A stretch of DNA of 64,000 nt. Origin: Anthonomus grandis grandis (Eukaryota; Arthropoda; Insecta; Coleoptera; Curculionidae). Numbering within the stretch: position 1 is the first letter of the stretch; every line of letters starts with the position of its first letter. The DNA is taken from the NCBI RefSeq assembly GCF_022605725.1, contig NC_065564.1:930001-994000 (forward strand), in the 5' to 3' direction. The position numbers and the translations under genes are program-made. This document shows positions 34,101 through 46,800 of the stretch, piece by piece. The notes beneath the pieces are model-generated. The model was not told the origin of the DNA, did not search any database, and saw nothing but the letters and a program-made list of their open reading frames with translations.

Positions 34101-37100
34101 ATGAGAGCACTTTGAAAATCCTGAAAAAGTCGGTTTTCGACGTCCGTTTTTGAGGCCAAAAATGGGCATCAAAAATGCCATATCTCAGCTATTAGAAGAG
34201 CTACGACCTTGGGGATGGTCTCGTTGGATTCAAAATGACGAAACTAAGACAAAACCGTTGGAATTTTCCCGATAGCTCCCATAGAAGCCGAGATATCGAC
34301 CTTCAAAGTTTGGACTTTTTCATTTTTCGGGTATACCCCCCCGTATCGAATTTTTTCAACAAAAATTGAATTTTTTCGAAATCAAACTAAATATACCAGC
34401 GTGTTATTTGGGTCACCTAGATTACGAAAACACCGGGTTATAACAGGATCCGAGCAGAACTAAGGGAATGAGAGCACTTTGAAAATCCTGAAAAAGTCGG
34501 TTTTCGACGTCCGTTTTTGAGGCCAAAAATGGGCATCAAAAATGCCATATCTCAGCTATTAGAAGAGCTACGACCTTGGGGATGGTCTCGTTGGATTCAA
34601 AATGACGAAACTAAGACAAAACCGTTGGAATTTTCCCGATAGCTCCCATAGAAGCCGAGATATCGACCTTCAAAGTTTGGACTTTTTCATTTTTCGGGTA
34701 TACCCCCCCGTATCGAATTTTTTCACCAAAAATTGAATTTTTTCGAAATCAAACTAAGTATACCAGCGTGTTATTTGGGTCACCTAGATTACGAAAACAC
34801 CGGGTTATAACAGGATCCGAGCAGAACTAAGGGAATGAGAGCACTTTGAAAATCCTGAAAAAGTCGGTTTTCGACGTCCGTTTTTGAGGCCAAAAATGGG
34901 CATCAAAAATGCCATATCTCAGCTATTAGAAGAGCTACGACCTTGGGAATGGTCTCGTTGGATTCAAAATGACGAAACTAAGACAAAACCGTTGGAATTT
35001 TCTCGATAGCTCCCATGGAAGCCGAGATATCGACCTTCAAAGTTTGGACTTTTTCATTTTTCGGGTATACCCCCCCGTATCGAATTTTTTCACCAAAAAT
35101 TGATTTTTTTCGAAATCAAACTAAGTATACCAGCGTGTTATTTGGGTCACCTAGATTACGAAAACACCGGGTTATAACAGGATCCGAGCAGAACTAAGGG
35201 AATGAGAGCACTTTGAAAATCCTGAAAAAGTCGGTTTTCGACGTCCGTTTTTGAGGCCAAAAATGGGCATCAAAAATGCCATATCTCAGCTATTAGAAGA
35301 GCTACGACCTTGGGGATGGTCTCGTTGGATTTAAAATGACGAAACTAAGACAAAACCGTTGGAATTTTCCCGATAGCTCCCATAGAAGCCGAGATATCGA
35401 CCTTCAAAGTTTGGACTTTTTCATTTTTCGGGTATACCCCCCCGTATCGAATTTTTTCACCAAAAATTGAATTTTTTCGAAATCAAACTAAGTATACCAG
35501 CGTGTTATTTGGGTCACCTAGATTACGAAAACACCGGGTTATAACAGGATCCGAGCAGAACTAAGGGAATGAGAGCACTTTGAAAATCCTGAAAAAGTCG
35601 GTTTTCGACGTCCGTTTTTGAGGCCAAAAATGGGCATCAAAAATGCCTTATCTCAGCTATTAGAAGAGCTACGACCTTGGGGATGGTCTCGTTGGATTCA
35701 AAATTAAGAAACTAAGACAAAACCGTTGGAATTTTCCCGATAGCTCCCATAGAAGCCGAGATATCGACCTTCAAAGTTTGGACTTTTTCATTTTTCGGGT
35801 ATACCCCCCCGTATCGAATTTTTTCACCAAAAATTGATTTTTTTCGAAATCAAACTAAGTATACCAGCGTGTTATTTGGGTCACCTAGATTACGAAAACA
35901 CCGGGTTATAACAGGATCCGAGCAGAACTAAGGGAATGAGAGCACTTTGAAAATCCTGAAAAAGTCGGTTTTCGACGTCCGTTTTTGAGGCCAAAAATGG
36001 GCATCAAAAATGCCATATCTCAGCTATTAGAAGAGCTACGACCTTGGGGATGGTCTCGTTGGATTCAAAATGACGAAACTAAGACAAAACCGTTGGAATT
36101 TTCCCGATAGCTCCCATAGAAGCCGAGATATCGACCTTCAAAGTTTGGACTTTTTCATTTTTCGGGTATACCCCCCCGTATCGAATTTTTTCACCAAAAA
36201 TTGATTTTTTTCGAAATCAAACTAAGTATACCAGCGTGTTATTTGGGTCACCTAGATTACGAAAACACCGGGTTATAACAGGATCCGAGCAGAACTAAGG
36301 GAATGAGAGCACTTTGAAAATCCTGAAAAAGTCGGTTTTCGACGTCCGTTTTTGAGGCCAAAAATGGGCATCAAAAATGCCATATCTCAGCTATTAGAAG
36401 AGCTACGACCTTGGGGATGGTCTCGTTGGATTCAAAATGACGAAACTAAGACAAAACCGTTGGAATTTTCCCGATAGCTCCCATAGAAGCCAAGATATCG
36501 ACCTTCAAAGTTTGGACTTTTTCATTTTTCGGGTATACCCCCCCGTATCGAATTTTTTCACCAAAAATTGAATTTTTTCGAAATCAAACTAAGTATACCA
36601 GCGTCGTATTTGGGTCACCTAGATTACGAAAACACCGGGTTATAACAGGATCCGAGCAGAACTAAGGGAATGAGAGCACTTTGAAAATCCTGAAAAAGTC
36701 GGTTTTCGACGTCCGTTTTTGAGGCCAAAAATGGGCATCAAAAATGCCATATCTCAGCTATTAGAAGAGCTACGACCTTGGGGATGGTCTCGGTGGATTC
36801 AAAATGACGAAACTAAGACAAAACTGTTGGAATTTTCTCGATAGCTCCCATAGAAGCCGAGATATCGACCTTCAAAGTTTGGACTTTTTCATTTTTCGGG
36901 TATACCCCCCCGTATCGAATTTTTTCACCAAAAATTGATTTTTTTCGAAATCAAACTAAGTATACCAGCGTGTTATTTGGGTCACCTAGATTACGAAAAC
37001 ACCGGGTTATAACAGGATCCGAGCAGAACTAAGGGAATGAGAGCACTTTGAAAATCCTGAAAAAGTCGGTTTTCGACGTCCGTTTTTGAGGCCAAAAATG

Positions 37101-40100
37101 GGCATCAAAAATGCCATATCTCAGCTATTAGAAGAGCTACGACCTTGGGGATGGTCTCGTTGGATTCAAAATGACGAAACTAAGACAAAACCGTTGGAAT
37201 TTTCCCGATAGCTCCCATAGAAGCCGAGATATCGACCTTCAAAGTTTGGACTTTTTCATTTTTCGGGTATACCCCCCCGTATCGAATTTTTTCAACAAAA
37301 ATTGAATTTTTTCGAAATCAAACTAAATATACCAGCGTGTTATTTGGGTCACCTAGATTACGAAAACACCGGGTTATAACAGGATCCGAGCAGAACTAAG
37401 GGAATGAGAGCACTTTGAAAATCCTGAAAAAGTCGGTTTTCGACGTCCGTTTTTGAGGCCAAAAATGGGCATCAAAAATGCCATATCTCAGCTATTAGAA
37501 GAGCTACGACCTTGGGGATGGTCTCGTTGGATTCAAAATGACGAAACTAAGACAAAACCGTTGGAATTTTCCCGATAGCTCCCATAGAAGCCGAGATATC
37601 GACCTTCAAAGTTTGGACTTTTTTATTTTTCGGGTATACCCCCCCGTATCGAATTTTTTCACATAAAATTGAATTTTTTCGAAATCAAACTAAGTATACC
37701 AGCGTGTTATTTGGGTCACCTAGATTACGAAAACACCGGGTTATAACAGGATCCGAGCAGAACTAAGGGAATGAGAGCACTTTGAAAATCCTGAAAAAGT
37801 CGGTTTTCGACGTCCGTTTTTGAGGCCAAAAATGGGCATCAAAAATGCCATATCTCAGCTATTAGAAGAGCTACGACCTTGGGGATGGTCTCGTTGGATT
37901 CAAAATGACGAAACTAAGACAAAACCGTTGGAATTTTCCCGATAGCTCCCATAGAAGCCGAGATATCGACCTTCAAAGTTTGGACTTTTTCATTTTTCGG
38001 GTATACCCCCCCCGTATCGAATTTTTTCACCAAAAATTGATTTTTTTCGAAATCAAACTAAGTATACCAGCGTGTTATTTGGGTCACCTAGATTACGAAA
38101 ACACCGGGTTATAACAGGATCCGAGCAGAACTAAGGGAATAAGAGCACTTTGAAAATCCTGAAAAAGTCGGTTTTCGACGTCCGTTTTTGAGGCCAAAAA
38201 TGGGCATCAAAAATGCCATATCTCAGCTATTAGAAGAGCTACGACCTTGGGGATGGTCTCGTTGGATTCAAAATGACGAAACTAAGACAAAACCGTTGGA
38301 ATTTTCCCGATAGCTCCCATAGAAGCCGAGATATCGACCTTCAAAGTTTGGACTTTTTCATTTTTCGGGTATACCCCCCCGTATCGAATTTTTTCACCAA
38401 AAATTGATTTTTTTCGAAATCAAACTAAGTATACCAGCGTGTTATTTGGGTCACCTAGATTACGAAAACACCGGGTTATAACAGGATCCGAGCAGAACTA
38501 AGGGAATGAGAGCACTTTGAAAATCCTGAAAAAGTCGGTTTTCGACGTCCGTTTTTGAGGCCAAAAATGGGCATCAAAAATGCCATATCTCAGCTATTAG
38601 AAGAGCTACGACCTTGGGAATGGTCTCGTTGGATTCAAAATGACGAAACTAAGACAAAACCGTTGGAATTTTCTCGATAGCTCCCATGGAAGCCGAGATA
38701 TCGACCTTCAAAGTTTGGACTTTTTCATTTTTCGGGTATACCCCCCCGTATCGAATTTTTTCACCAAAAATTGATTTTTTTCGAAATCAAACTAAGTATA
38801 CCAGCGTGTTATTTGGGTCACCTAGATTACGAAAACACCGGGTTATAACAGGATCCGAGCAGAACTAAGGGAATGAGAGCACTTTGAAAATCCTGAAAAA
38901 GTCGGTTTCTATCGACGTCCGTTTTTGAGGCCAAAAATGGGCATCAAAAATGCCATATCTCAGCTATTAGAAGAGCTACGACCTTGGGGATGGTCTCGTT
39001 GGATTTAAAATGACGAAACTAAGACAAAACCGTTGGAATTTTCCCGATAGCTCCCATAGAAGCCGAGATATCGACCTTCAAAGTTTGGACTTTTTCATTT
39101 TTCGGGTATACCCCAAGTATCGAATTTTTTCACCAAAAATTGAATTTTTTCGAAATCAAACTAAGTATACTAGCGTGTTATTTGGGTCACCTAGATTACG
39201 AAAACACCGGGTTATAACAGGATCCGAGCAGAACTAAGGGAATAAGAGCACTTTGAAAATCCTGAAAAAGTCGGTTTTCGACGTCCGTTTTTGAGGCCAA
39301 AAATGGGCATCAAAAATGCCATATCTCAGCTATTAGAAGAGCTACGACCTTGGGGATGGTCTCGTTGGATTCAAAATGACGAAACTAAGACAAAACCGTT
39401 GGAATTTTCCCGATAGCTCCCATAGAAGCCGAGATATCGACCTTCAAAGTTTGGACTTTTTCATTTTTCGGGTATACCCCCCCCGTATCGAATTTTTTCA
39501 ACAAAAATTGAATTTTTTCGAAATCAAACTAAATATACCAGCGTGTTATTTGGGTCACCTAGATTACGAAAACACCGGGTTATAACAGGATCCGAGCAGA
39601 ACTAAGGGAATGAGAGCACTTTGAAAATCCTGAAAAAGTCGGTTTTCGACGTCCGTTTTTGAGGCCAAAAATGGGCATCAAAAATGCCATATCTCAGCTA
39701 TTAGAAGAGCTACGACCTTGGGGATGGTCTCGTTGGATTCAAAATGACGAAACTAAGACAAAACCGTTGGAATTTTCCCGATAGCTCCCATAGAAGCCGA
39801 GATATCGACCTTCAAAGTTTGGACTTTTTCATTTTTCGGGTATACCCCCCCGTATCGAATTTTTTCACCAAAAATTGATTTTTTTCGAAATCAAACTAAG
39901 TATACCAGCGTGTTATTTGGGTCACCTAGATTACGAAAACACCGGGTTATAACAGGATCCGAGCAGAACTAAGGGAATGAGAGCACTTTGAAAATCCTGA
40001 AAAAGTCGGTTTTCGACGTCCGTTTTTGAGGCCAAAAATGGGCATCAAAAATGCCATATCTCAGCTATTAGAAGAGCTACGACCTTGGGAATGGTCTCGT

Positions 40101-40692
40101 TGGATTCAAAATGACGAAACTAAGACAAAACCGTTGGAATTTTCTCGATAGCTCCCATGGAAGCCGAGATATCGACCTTCAAAGTTTGGACTTTTTCATT
40201 TTTCGGGTATACCCCCCCGTATCGAATTTTTTCACCAAAAATTGATTTTTTTCGAAATCAAACTAAGTATACCAGCGTGTTATTTGGGTCACCTAGATTA
40301 CGAAAACACCGGGTTATAACAGGATCCGAGCAGAACTAAGGGAATGAGAGCACTTTGAAAATCCTGAAAAAGTCGGTTTTCGACGTCCGTTTTTGAGGCC
40401 AAAAATGGGCATCAAAAATGCCATATCTCAGCTATTAGAAGAGCTACGACCTTGGGGATGGTCTCGTTGGATTTAAAATGACGAAACTAAGACAAAACCG
40501 TTGGAATTTTCCCGATAGCTCCCATAGAAGCCGAGATATCGACCTTCAAAGTTTGGACTTTTTCATTTTTTCGGGTATACCCCCCCGTATCGAATTTTTT
40601 CACCAAAAATTGATTTTTTTCGAAATCAAACTAAGTATACCAGCGTGTTATTTGGGTCACCTAGATTACGAAAACACCGGGTTATAACAGGA
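25195..40692 (+). repeat. SatB satellite array (367-bp monomer, ~42 copies)
   Basis: Strict 367-bp periodicity with very few differences between copies. Landmarks are ACACCGGGTTATAACAGGAT, TGCCATATCTCAGCTATTAG, GAAGCCGAGATATCGACCTT and GGGTATACCCCCCCGTATCG. Only the first monomer (25,195-25,260) is clearly diverged. Two linked haplotypes exist: TTGGGAATGG...TCTCGATAGCTCCCATGGAAG and TTGGGGATGG...CCCGATAGCTCCCATAGAAG. The first dominates 26.1-31.1 kb and the second 31.2-40.7 kb. Between 27.3 and 31.3 kb the pattern repeats about every five monomers (~1,835 bp). The 60-69-aa frames are the monomer and not genes. Confidence 0.97.
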
Positions 40693-40693
40693 A

Positions 40694-40709
40694 CTCTCAC
40701 GAGATGTGT
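40694..40709 (-). other. Probable PacBio barcode remnant, left edge of gap
   Basis: CTCTCACGAGATGTGT is the reverse complement of ACACATCTCGTGAGAG, which I recall as PacBio barcode bc1003. SatB breaks off at 40,692, followed by one A and then this 16-mer. That is the layout expected of an A-tailed insert ligated to a T-overhang barcoded adapter. Confidence 0.85.
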
Positions 40710-40809
40710 NNNNNNNNNNNNNNNNNNNNNNNNNNNNNNNNNNNNNNNNNNNNNNNNNNNNNNNNNNNNNNNNNNNNNNNNNNNNNNNNNNNNNNNNNNN
40801 NNNNNNNNN
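40710..40809. other. Assembly gap, 100 N
   Basis: Exactly 100 N, a conventional placeholder, so the real distance is unknown. Both edges end in the same barcode-like 16-mer. Confidence 0.98.
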
Positions 40810-40824
40810 CACATCTCGTGAGAG
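40810..40824 (+). other. Probable PacBio barcode remnant, right edge of gap
   Basis: CACATCTCGTGAGAG is the same barcode lacking its first A, which falls in the N run. One T (40,825) follows, then SatC begins with GAACTGGTGCAG. The order barcode, T, insert mirrors the left side. Confidence 0.85.
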
Positions 40825-40825
40825 T

Positions 40826-43800
40826 GAACTGGTGCAGTTTGCCTCTTACACACTTTCAATAATTTGCCATATTTTTGAAAATATCCCTGTAACTCTGAAA
40901 ATTTCCAATTTTTAATTTTTTTTATAGATACACTAATGGTTCTAAATTAAAAACCCTTTGCATCCATGCAATTTTCATGAAAATCGGTGGGAAATTAAGG
41001 GAACTGGTGCAGTTTGCCTCTTACACACTTTCAATAATTTGCCATATTTTTGAAAATATCCCTGTAACTCTGGAAATTTCCAATTTTTTATTTTTTTTAT
41101 AGATACATTAATGGTTCTAAATTAAAAACCCTTTGCATCCATGCAATTTTCATGAAAATCGGTGGGAAATTAAGGGAACTGGTGCAGTTTGCCTCTTACA
41201 CACTTTCAATAATTTGCCATATTTTTGAAAATATCCCTGTAACTCTGAAAATTTCCAATTTTTAATTTTTTTTATAGATACACTAATGGTTCTAAATTAA
41301 AAACCCTTTGCATCCATGCAATTTTCATGAAAATCGGTGGGAAATTAAGGGAACTGGTGCAGTTTGCCTCTTACACACCTTCGATAATTTGCCATATTTT
41401 TGAAAATATCCCTGTAACTCTGGAAATTTCCAATTTTTTTATTTTTTTTATAGATACATTTTTGGGTCTAAATTAAAAACCCTTTGCATCAATGCAATTT
41501 TCATGAAAATCGGTGGGAAATTAAGGGAACTGGTGCAGTTTGCCTCTTACACACCTTCAATAATTTGCCATATTTTTGAAAATATCCCTGTAACTCTGGA
41601 AATTTCCAATTTTTTATTTTTTTTATAGATACATTAATGGTTCTAAATTAAAAACCCTTTGCATCAATGCAATTTTCATGAAAATCGGTGGGAAATTAAG
41701 GGAACTGGTGCAGTTTGCCTCTTACACACCTTCGATAATTTGCCATATTTTTGAAGAAACTCTGTAACTCTGGAAATTTCCAATTTTTTATTTTTTTTTA
41801 TAGATACATTAATGGTTGTAAATTAAAAACCCTTTGCATCCATGCAATTTTCATGAAAATCGGTGGGGAAATTAAGGGAACTGGTGCAGTTTGCCTCTTA
41901 CACACTTTCAATAATTTGCCATATTTTTGAAAATATCCCTGTAACTCTGGAAATTTCCAATTTTTTATTTTTTTTATAGATACATTAATGGTTCTAAATT
42001 AAAAACCCTCTGCATCCATGCAATTTTCATGAAAATCGGTGGGAAATTAAGGGAACTGGTGCAGTTTGCCTCTTACACACCTTTAATAATTTGCCATATT
42101 TTTGAAAATATCCCTGTAACTCTGGAAATTTTCCAATTTTTAATTTTTTTTATAGATACATTAATGGTTCTAAATTAAAAACCCTTTGCATCCATGCAAT
42201 TTTCATGAAAATCGGTGGGAAATTAAGGGAACTGGTGCAGTTTGCCTCTTACACACCTTCGATAATTTGCCATATTTTTGAAGAAACTCTGTAACTCTGG
42301 AAATTTCCAATTTTTAATTTTTTTTTATAGATACATTAATGGTTCTAAATTAAAAACCCTCTGCATCCATGCAATTTTCATGAAAATCGGTGGGAAATTA
42401 AGGGAACTGGTGCAGTTTGCCTCTTACACACCTTCGATAATTTGCCATATTTTTGAAAATATCCCTGTAACTCTGGAAATTTCCAATTTTTTATTTTTTT
42501 TATAGATACATTAATGGTTCTAAATTAAAAACCCTCTGCATCCATGCAATTTTCATGAAAATCGGTGGGAAATTAAGGGAACTGGTGCAGTTTGCCTCTT
42601 ACACACCTTCAATAATTTGCCATATTTTTTGAAAATATCCCTGTAACTCTGGAAATTTCCAATTTTTTATTTTTTTTTATAGATACATTAATGGTTCTAA
42701 ATTAAAAACCCTCTGCATCCATGCAATTTTCATGAAAATCGGTGGGAAATTAAGGGAACTGGTGCAGTTTGCCTCTTACACACCTTCAATAATTTGCCAT
42801 ATTTTTGAAAATATCCCTGTAACTCTGGAAATTTCCAATTTTTTATTTTTTTTATAGATACATTAATGGTTCTAAATTAAAAACCCTTTGCATCAATGCA
42901 ATTTTCATGAAAATCGGTGGGAAATTAAGGGAACTGGTGCAGTTTGCCTCTTACACACCTTCGATAATTTGCCATATTTTTGAAGAAACTCTGTAACTCT
43001 GGAAATTTCCAATTTTTTATTTTTTTTTATAGATACATTAATGGTTCTAAATTAAAAACCCTTTGCATCCATGCAATTTTCATGAAAATCGGTGGGAAAT
43101 TAAGGGAACTGGTGCAGTTTGCCTCTTACACACCTTCGATAATTTGCCATATTTTTGAAAATATCCCTGTAACTCTGGAAATTTCCAATTTTTTATTTTT
43201 TTTATAGATACATTAATGGTTCTAAATTTAAAACCCTTTGCATCCATGCAATTTTCATGAAAATCGGTGGGAAATTAAGGGAACTGGTGCAGTTTGCCTC
43301 TTACACACCTTCGATAATTTGCCATATTTTTGAAAATATCCCTGTAAACTCTGGAAATTTCCAATTTTTTATTTTTTTTATACATACATTAATGGTTCTA
43401 AATTAAAAACCCTTTGCATCCATGCAATTTTCATGAAAATCGGTGGGAAATTAAGGGAACTGGTGCAGTTTGCCTCTTACAACACCTTCGATAATTTGCC
43501 ATATTTTTGAAGAAACTCTGTAACTCTGGAAATTTCCAATTTTTTATTTTTTTTATAGATACATTAATGGTTCTAAATTAAAAAACCCTTTGCATCCATG
43601 CAATTTTCATGAAAATCGGTGGGAAATTAAGGGAACTGGTGCAGTTTGCCTCTTACACACCTTCGATAATTTGCCATATTTTTGAAAATATCCCTGTAAC
43701 TCTGGAAATTTCCAATTTTTTATTTTTTTTATAGATACATTAATGGTTCTAAATTAAAAACCCTTTGCATCCATGCAATTTTCATGAAAATCGGTGGGAA

Positions 43801-46800
43801 ATTAAGGGAACTGGTGCAGTTTGCCTCTTACACACCTTCGATAATTTGCCATATTTTTGAAAATATCCCTGTAACTCTGGAAATTTCCAATTTTTTATTT
43901 TTTTTTATAGATACATTAATGGTTCTAAATTAAAAACCCTTTGCATCAATGCAATTTTCATGAAAATCGGTGGGAAATTAAGGGAACTGGTGCAGTTTGC
44001 CTCTTACACACCTTCGATAATTTGCCATATTTTTGAAAATATCCCTGTAACTCTGGAAATTTCCAATTTTTTATTTTTTTTATAGATACATTAATGGTTC
44101 TAAATTAAAAACCCTTTGCATCAATGCAATTTTCATGAAAATCGGTGGGTAATTAAGGGAACTGGTGCAGTTTGCCTCTTACACACCTTCGATAATTTGC
44201 CATATTTTTGAAGAAACTCTGTAACTCTGGAAATTTCCAATTTTTTTATTTTTTTTATAGATACATTAATGGTTCTAAATTAAAAACCCTTTGCATCCAT
44301 GCAATTTTCATGAAAATCGGTGGGAAATTAAGGGAACTGGTGCAGTTTGCCTCTTACACACCTTCGATAATTTGCCATATTTTTGAAAATATCCCTGTAA
44401 CTCTGGAAATTTCCAATTTTTTATTTTTTTTATAGATACATTAATGGTTCTAAATTAAAAACCCTTTGCATCCATGCAATTTTCATGAAAATCGGTGGGA
44501 AATTAAGGGAACTGGTGCAGTTTGCCTCTTACACACCTTCGATAATTTGCCATATTTTTGAAGAAACTCTGTAACTCTGGAAATTTCCAATTTTTTATTT
44601 TTTTTATAGATACATTAATGGTTCTAAATTAAAAAACCCTTTGCATCAATGCAATTTTCATGAAAATCGGTGGGTAATTAAGGGAACTGGTGCAGTTTGC
44701 CTCTTACACACCTTCGATAATTTGCCATATTTTTGAAGAAACTCTGTAACTCTGGAAATTTCCAATTTTTTATTTTTTTTATAGATACATTAATGGTTCT
44801 AAATTAAAAACCCTTTGCATCCATGCAATTTTCATGAAAATCGGTGGGAAATTAAGGGAACTGGTGCAGTTTGCCCTCTTACACACCTTCGATAATTTGC
44901 CATATTTTTGAAAATATCCCTGTAACTCTGGAAATTTCCAATTTTTTATTTTTTTTATAGATACATTAATGGTTCTAAATTAAAAACCCTTTGCATCCAT
45001 GCAATTTTCATGAAAATCGGTGGGAAATTAAGGGAACTGGTGCAGTTTGCCTCTTACACACCTTCGATAATTTGCCATATTTTTGAAGAAACTCTGTAAC
45101 TCTGGAAATTTCCAATTTTTAATTTTTTTTATAGATACACTAATGGTTCTAAATTAAAAACCCTTTGCATCCATGCAATTTTCATGAAAATCGGTGGGAA
45201 ATTAAGGGAACTGGTGCAGTTTGCCTCTTACACACCTTCAATAATTTGCCATATTTTTGAAAATATCCCTGTAACTCTGGAAATTTCCAATTTTTTATTT
45301 TTTTTATAGATACATTAATGGTTCTAAATTAAAAACCCTCTGCATCCATGCAATTTTCATGAAAATCGGTGGGAAATTAAGGGAACTGGTGCAGTTTGCC
45401 TCTTACACACCTTCGATAATTTGCCATATTTTTGAAAATATCCCTGTAACTCTGGAAATTTCCAATTTTTTTATTTTTTTTATAGATACATTAATGGTTC
45501 TAAATTAAAAACCCTTTGCATCCATGCAATTTTCATGAAAATCGGTGGGAAATTAAGGGAACTGGTGCAGTTTGCCTCTTACACACCTTTAATAATTTGC
45601 CATATTTTTGAAAATATCCCTGTAACTCTGGAAATTTCCAATTTTTAATTTTTTTTATAGATACATTAATGGTTCTAAATTAAAAACCCTCTGCATCCAT
45701 GCAATTTTCATGAAAATCGGTGGGAAATTAAGGGAACTGGTGCAGTTTGCCTCTTACACACTTTCAATAATTTGCCATATTTTTGAAAATATCCCTGTAA
45801 CTCTGAAAATTTCCAATTTTTAATTTTTTTTATAGATACACTAATGGTTCTAAATTAAAAACCCTTTGCATCCATGCAATTTTCATGAAAATCGGTGGGA
45901 AATTAAGGGAACTGGTGCAGTTTGCCTCTTACACACTTTCAATAATTTGCCATATTTTTGAAAATATCCCTGTAACTCTGGAAATTTCCAATTTTTAATT
46001 TTTTTTATAGATACATTAATGGTTCTAAATTAAAAACCCCTGCATCCATGCAATTTTCATGAAAATCGGTGGGAAATTAAGGGAACTGGTGCAGTTTGCC
46101 TCTTACACACTTTCAATAATTTGCCATATTTTTGAAAAATATCCCTGTAACTCTGAAAATTTCCAATTTTTAATTTTTTTTATAGATACACTAATGGTTC
46201 TAAATTAAAAACCCCTTTGCATCCATGCAATTTTCATGAAAATCGGTGGGAAATTAAGGGAACTGGTGCAGTTTGCCTCTTACACACTTTCAATAATTTG
46301 CCATATTTTTGAAAATATCCCTGTAACTCTGAAAATTTCCAATTTTTAATTTTTTTTATAGATACACTAATGGTTCTAAATTAAAAACCCTTTGCATCCA
46401 TGCAATTTTCATGAAAATCGGTGGGGAATTAAGGGAACTGGTGCAGTTTGCCTCTTACACACTTTCAATAATTTGCCATATTTTTGAAAATATCCCTGTA
46501 ACTCTGAAAATTTCCAATTTTTAATTTTTTTTTATAGATACACTAATGGTTCTAAATTAAAAACCCTTTGCATCAATGCAATTTTCATGAAAATCGGTGG
46601 GAAATTAAGGGAACTGGTGCAGTTTGCCTCTTACACACTTTCAATAATTTGCCATATTTTTGAAAATATCCCTGTAACTCTGAAAATTTCCAATTTTTAA
46701 TTTTTTTTATAGATACACTAATGGTTCTAAATTAAAAAACCCTTTGCATCAATGCAATTTTCATGAAAATCGGTGGGAAATTAAGGGAACTGGTGCAGTT

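Noticed and set aside
26205..40687. Series of identical 60-69-aa frames
   Set aside because: They are the SatB monomer read in frame. Frames exist only in haplotypes with the CATGG start and carry no codon-level conservation beyond the DNA identity.
25195..40692. CRISPR array
   Set aside because: The repeats are 367 bp with no short-repeat/spacer alternation, and the gene context is eukaryotic.
40626..40915. Open frames running through the N gap
   Set aside because: They contain only unknown residues and satellite or barcode sequence.
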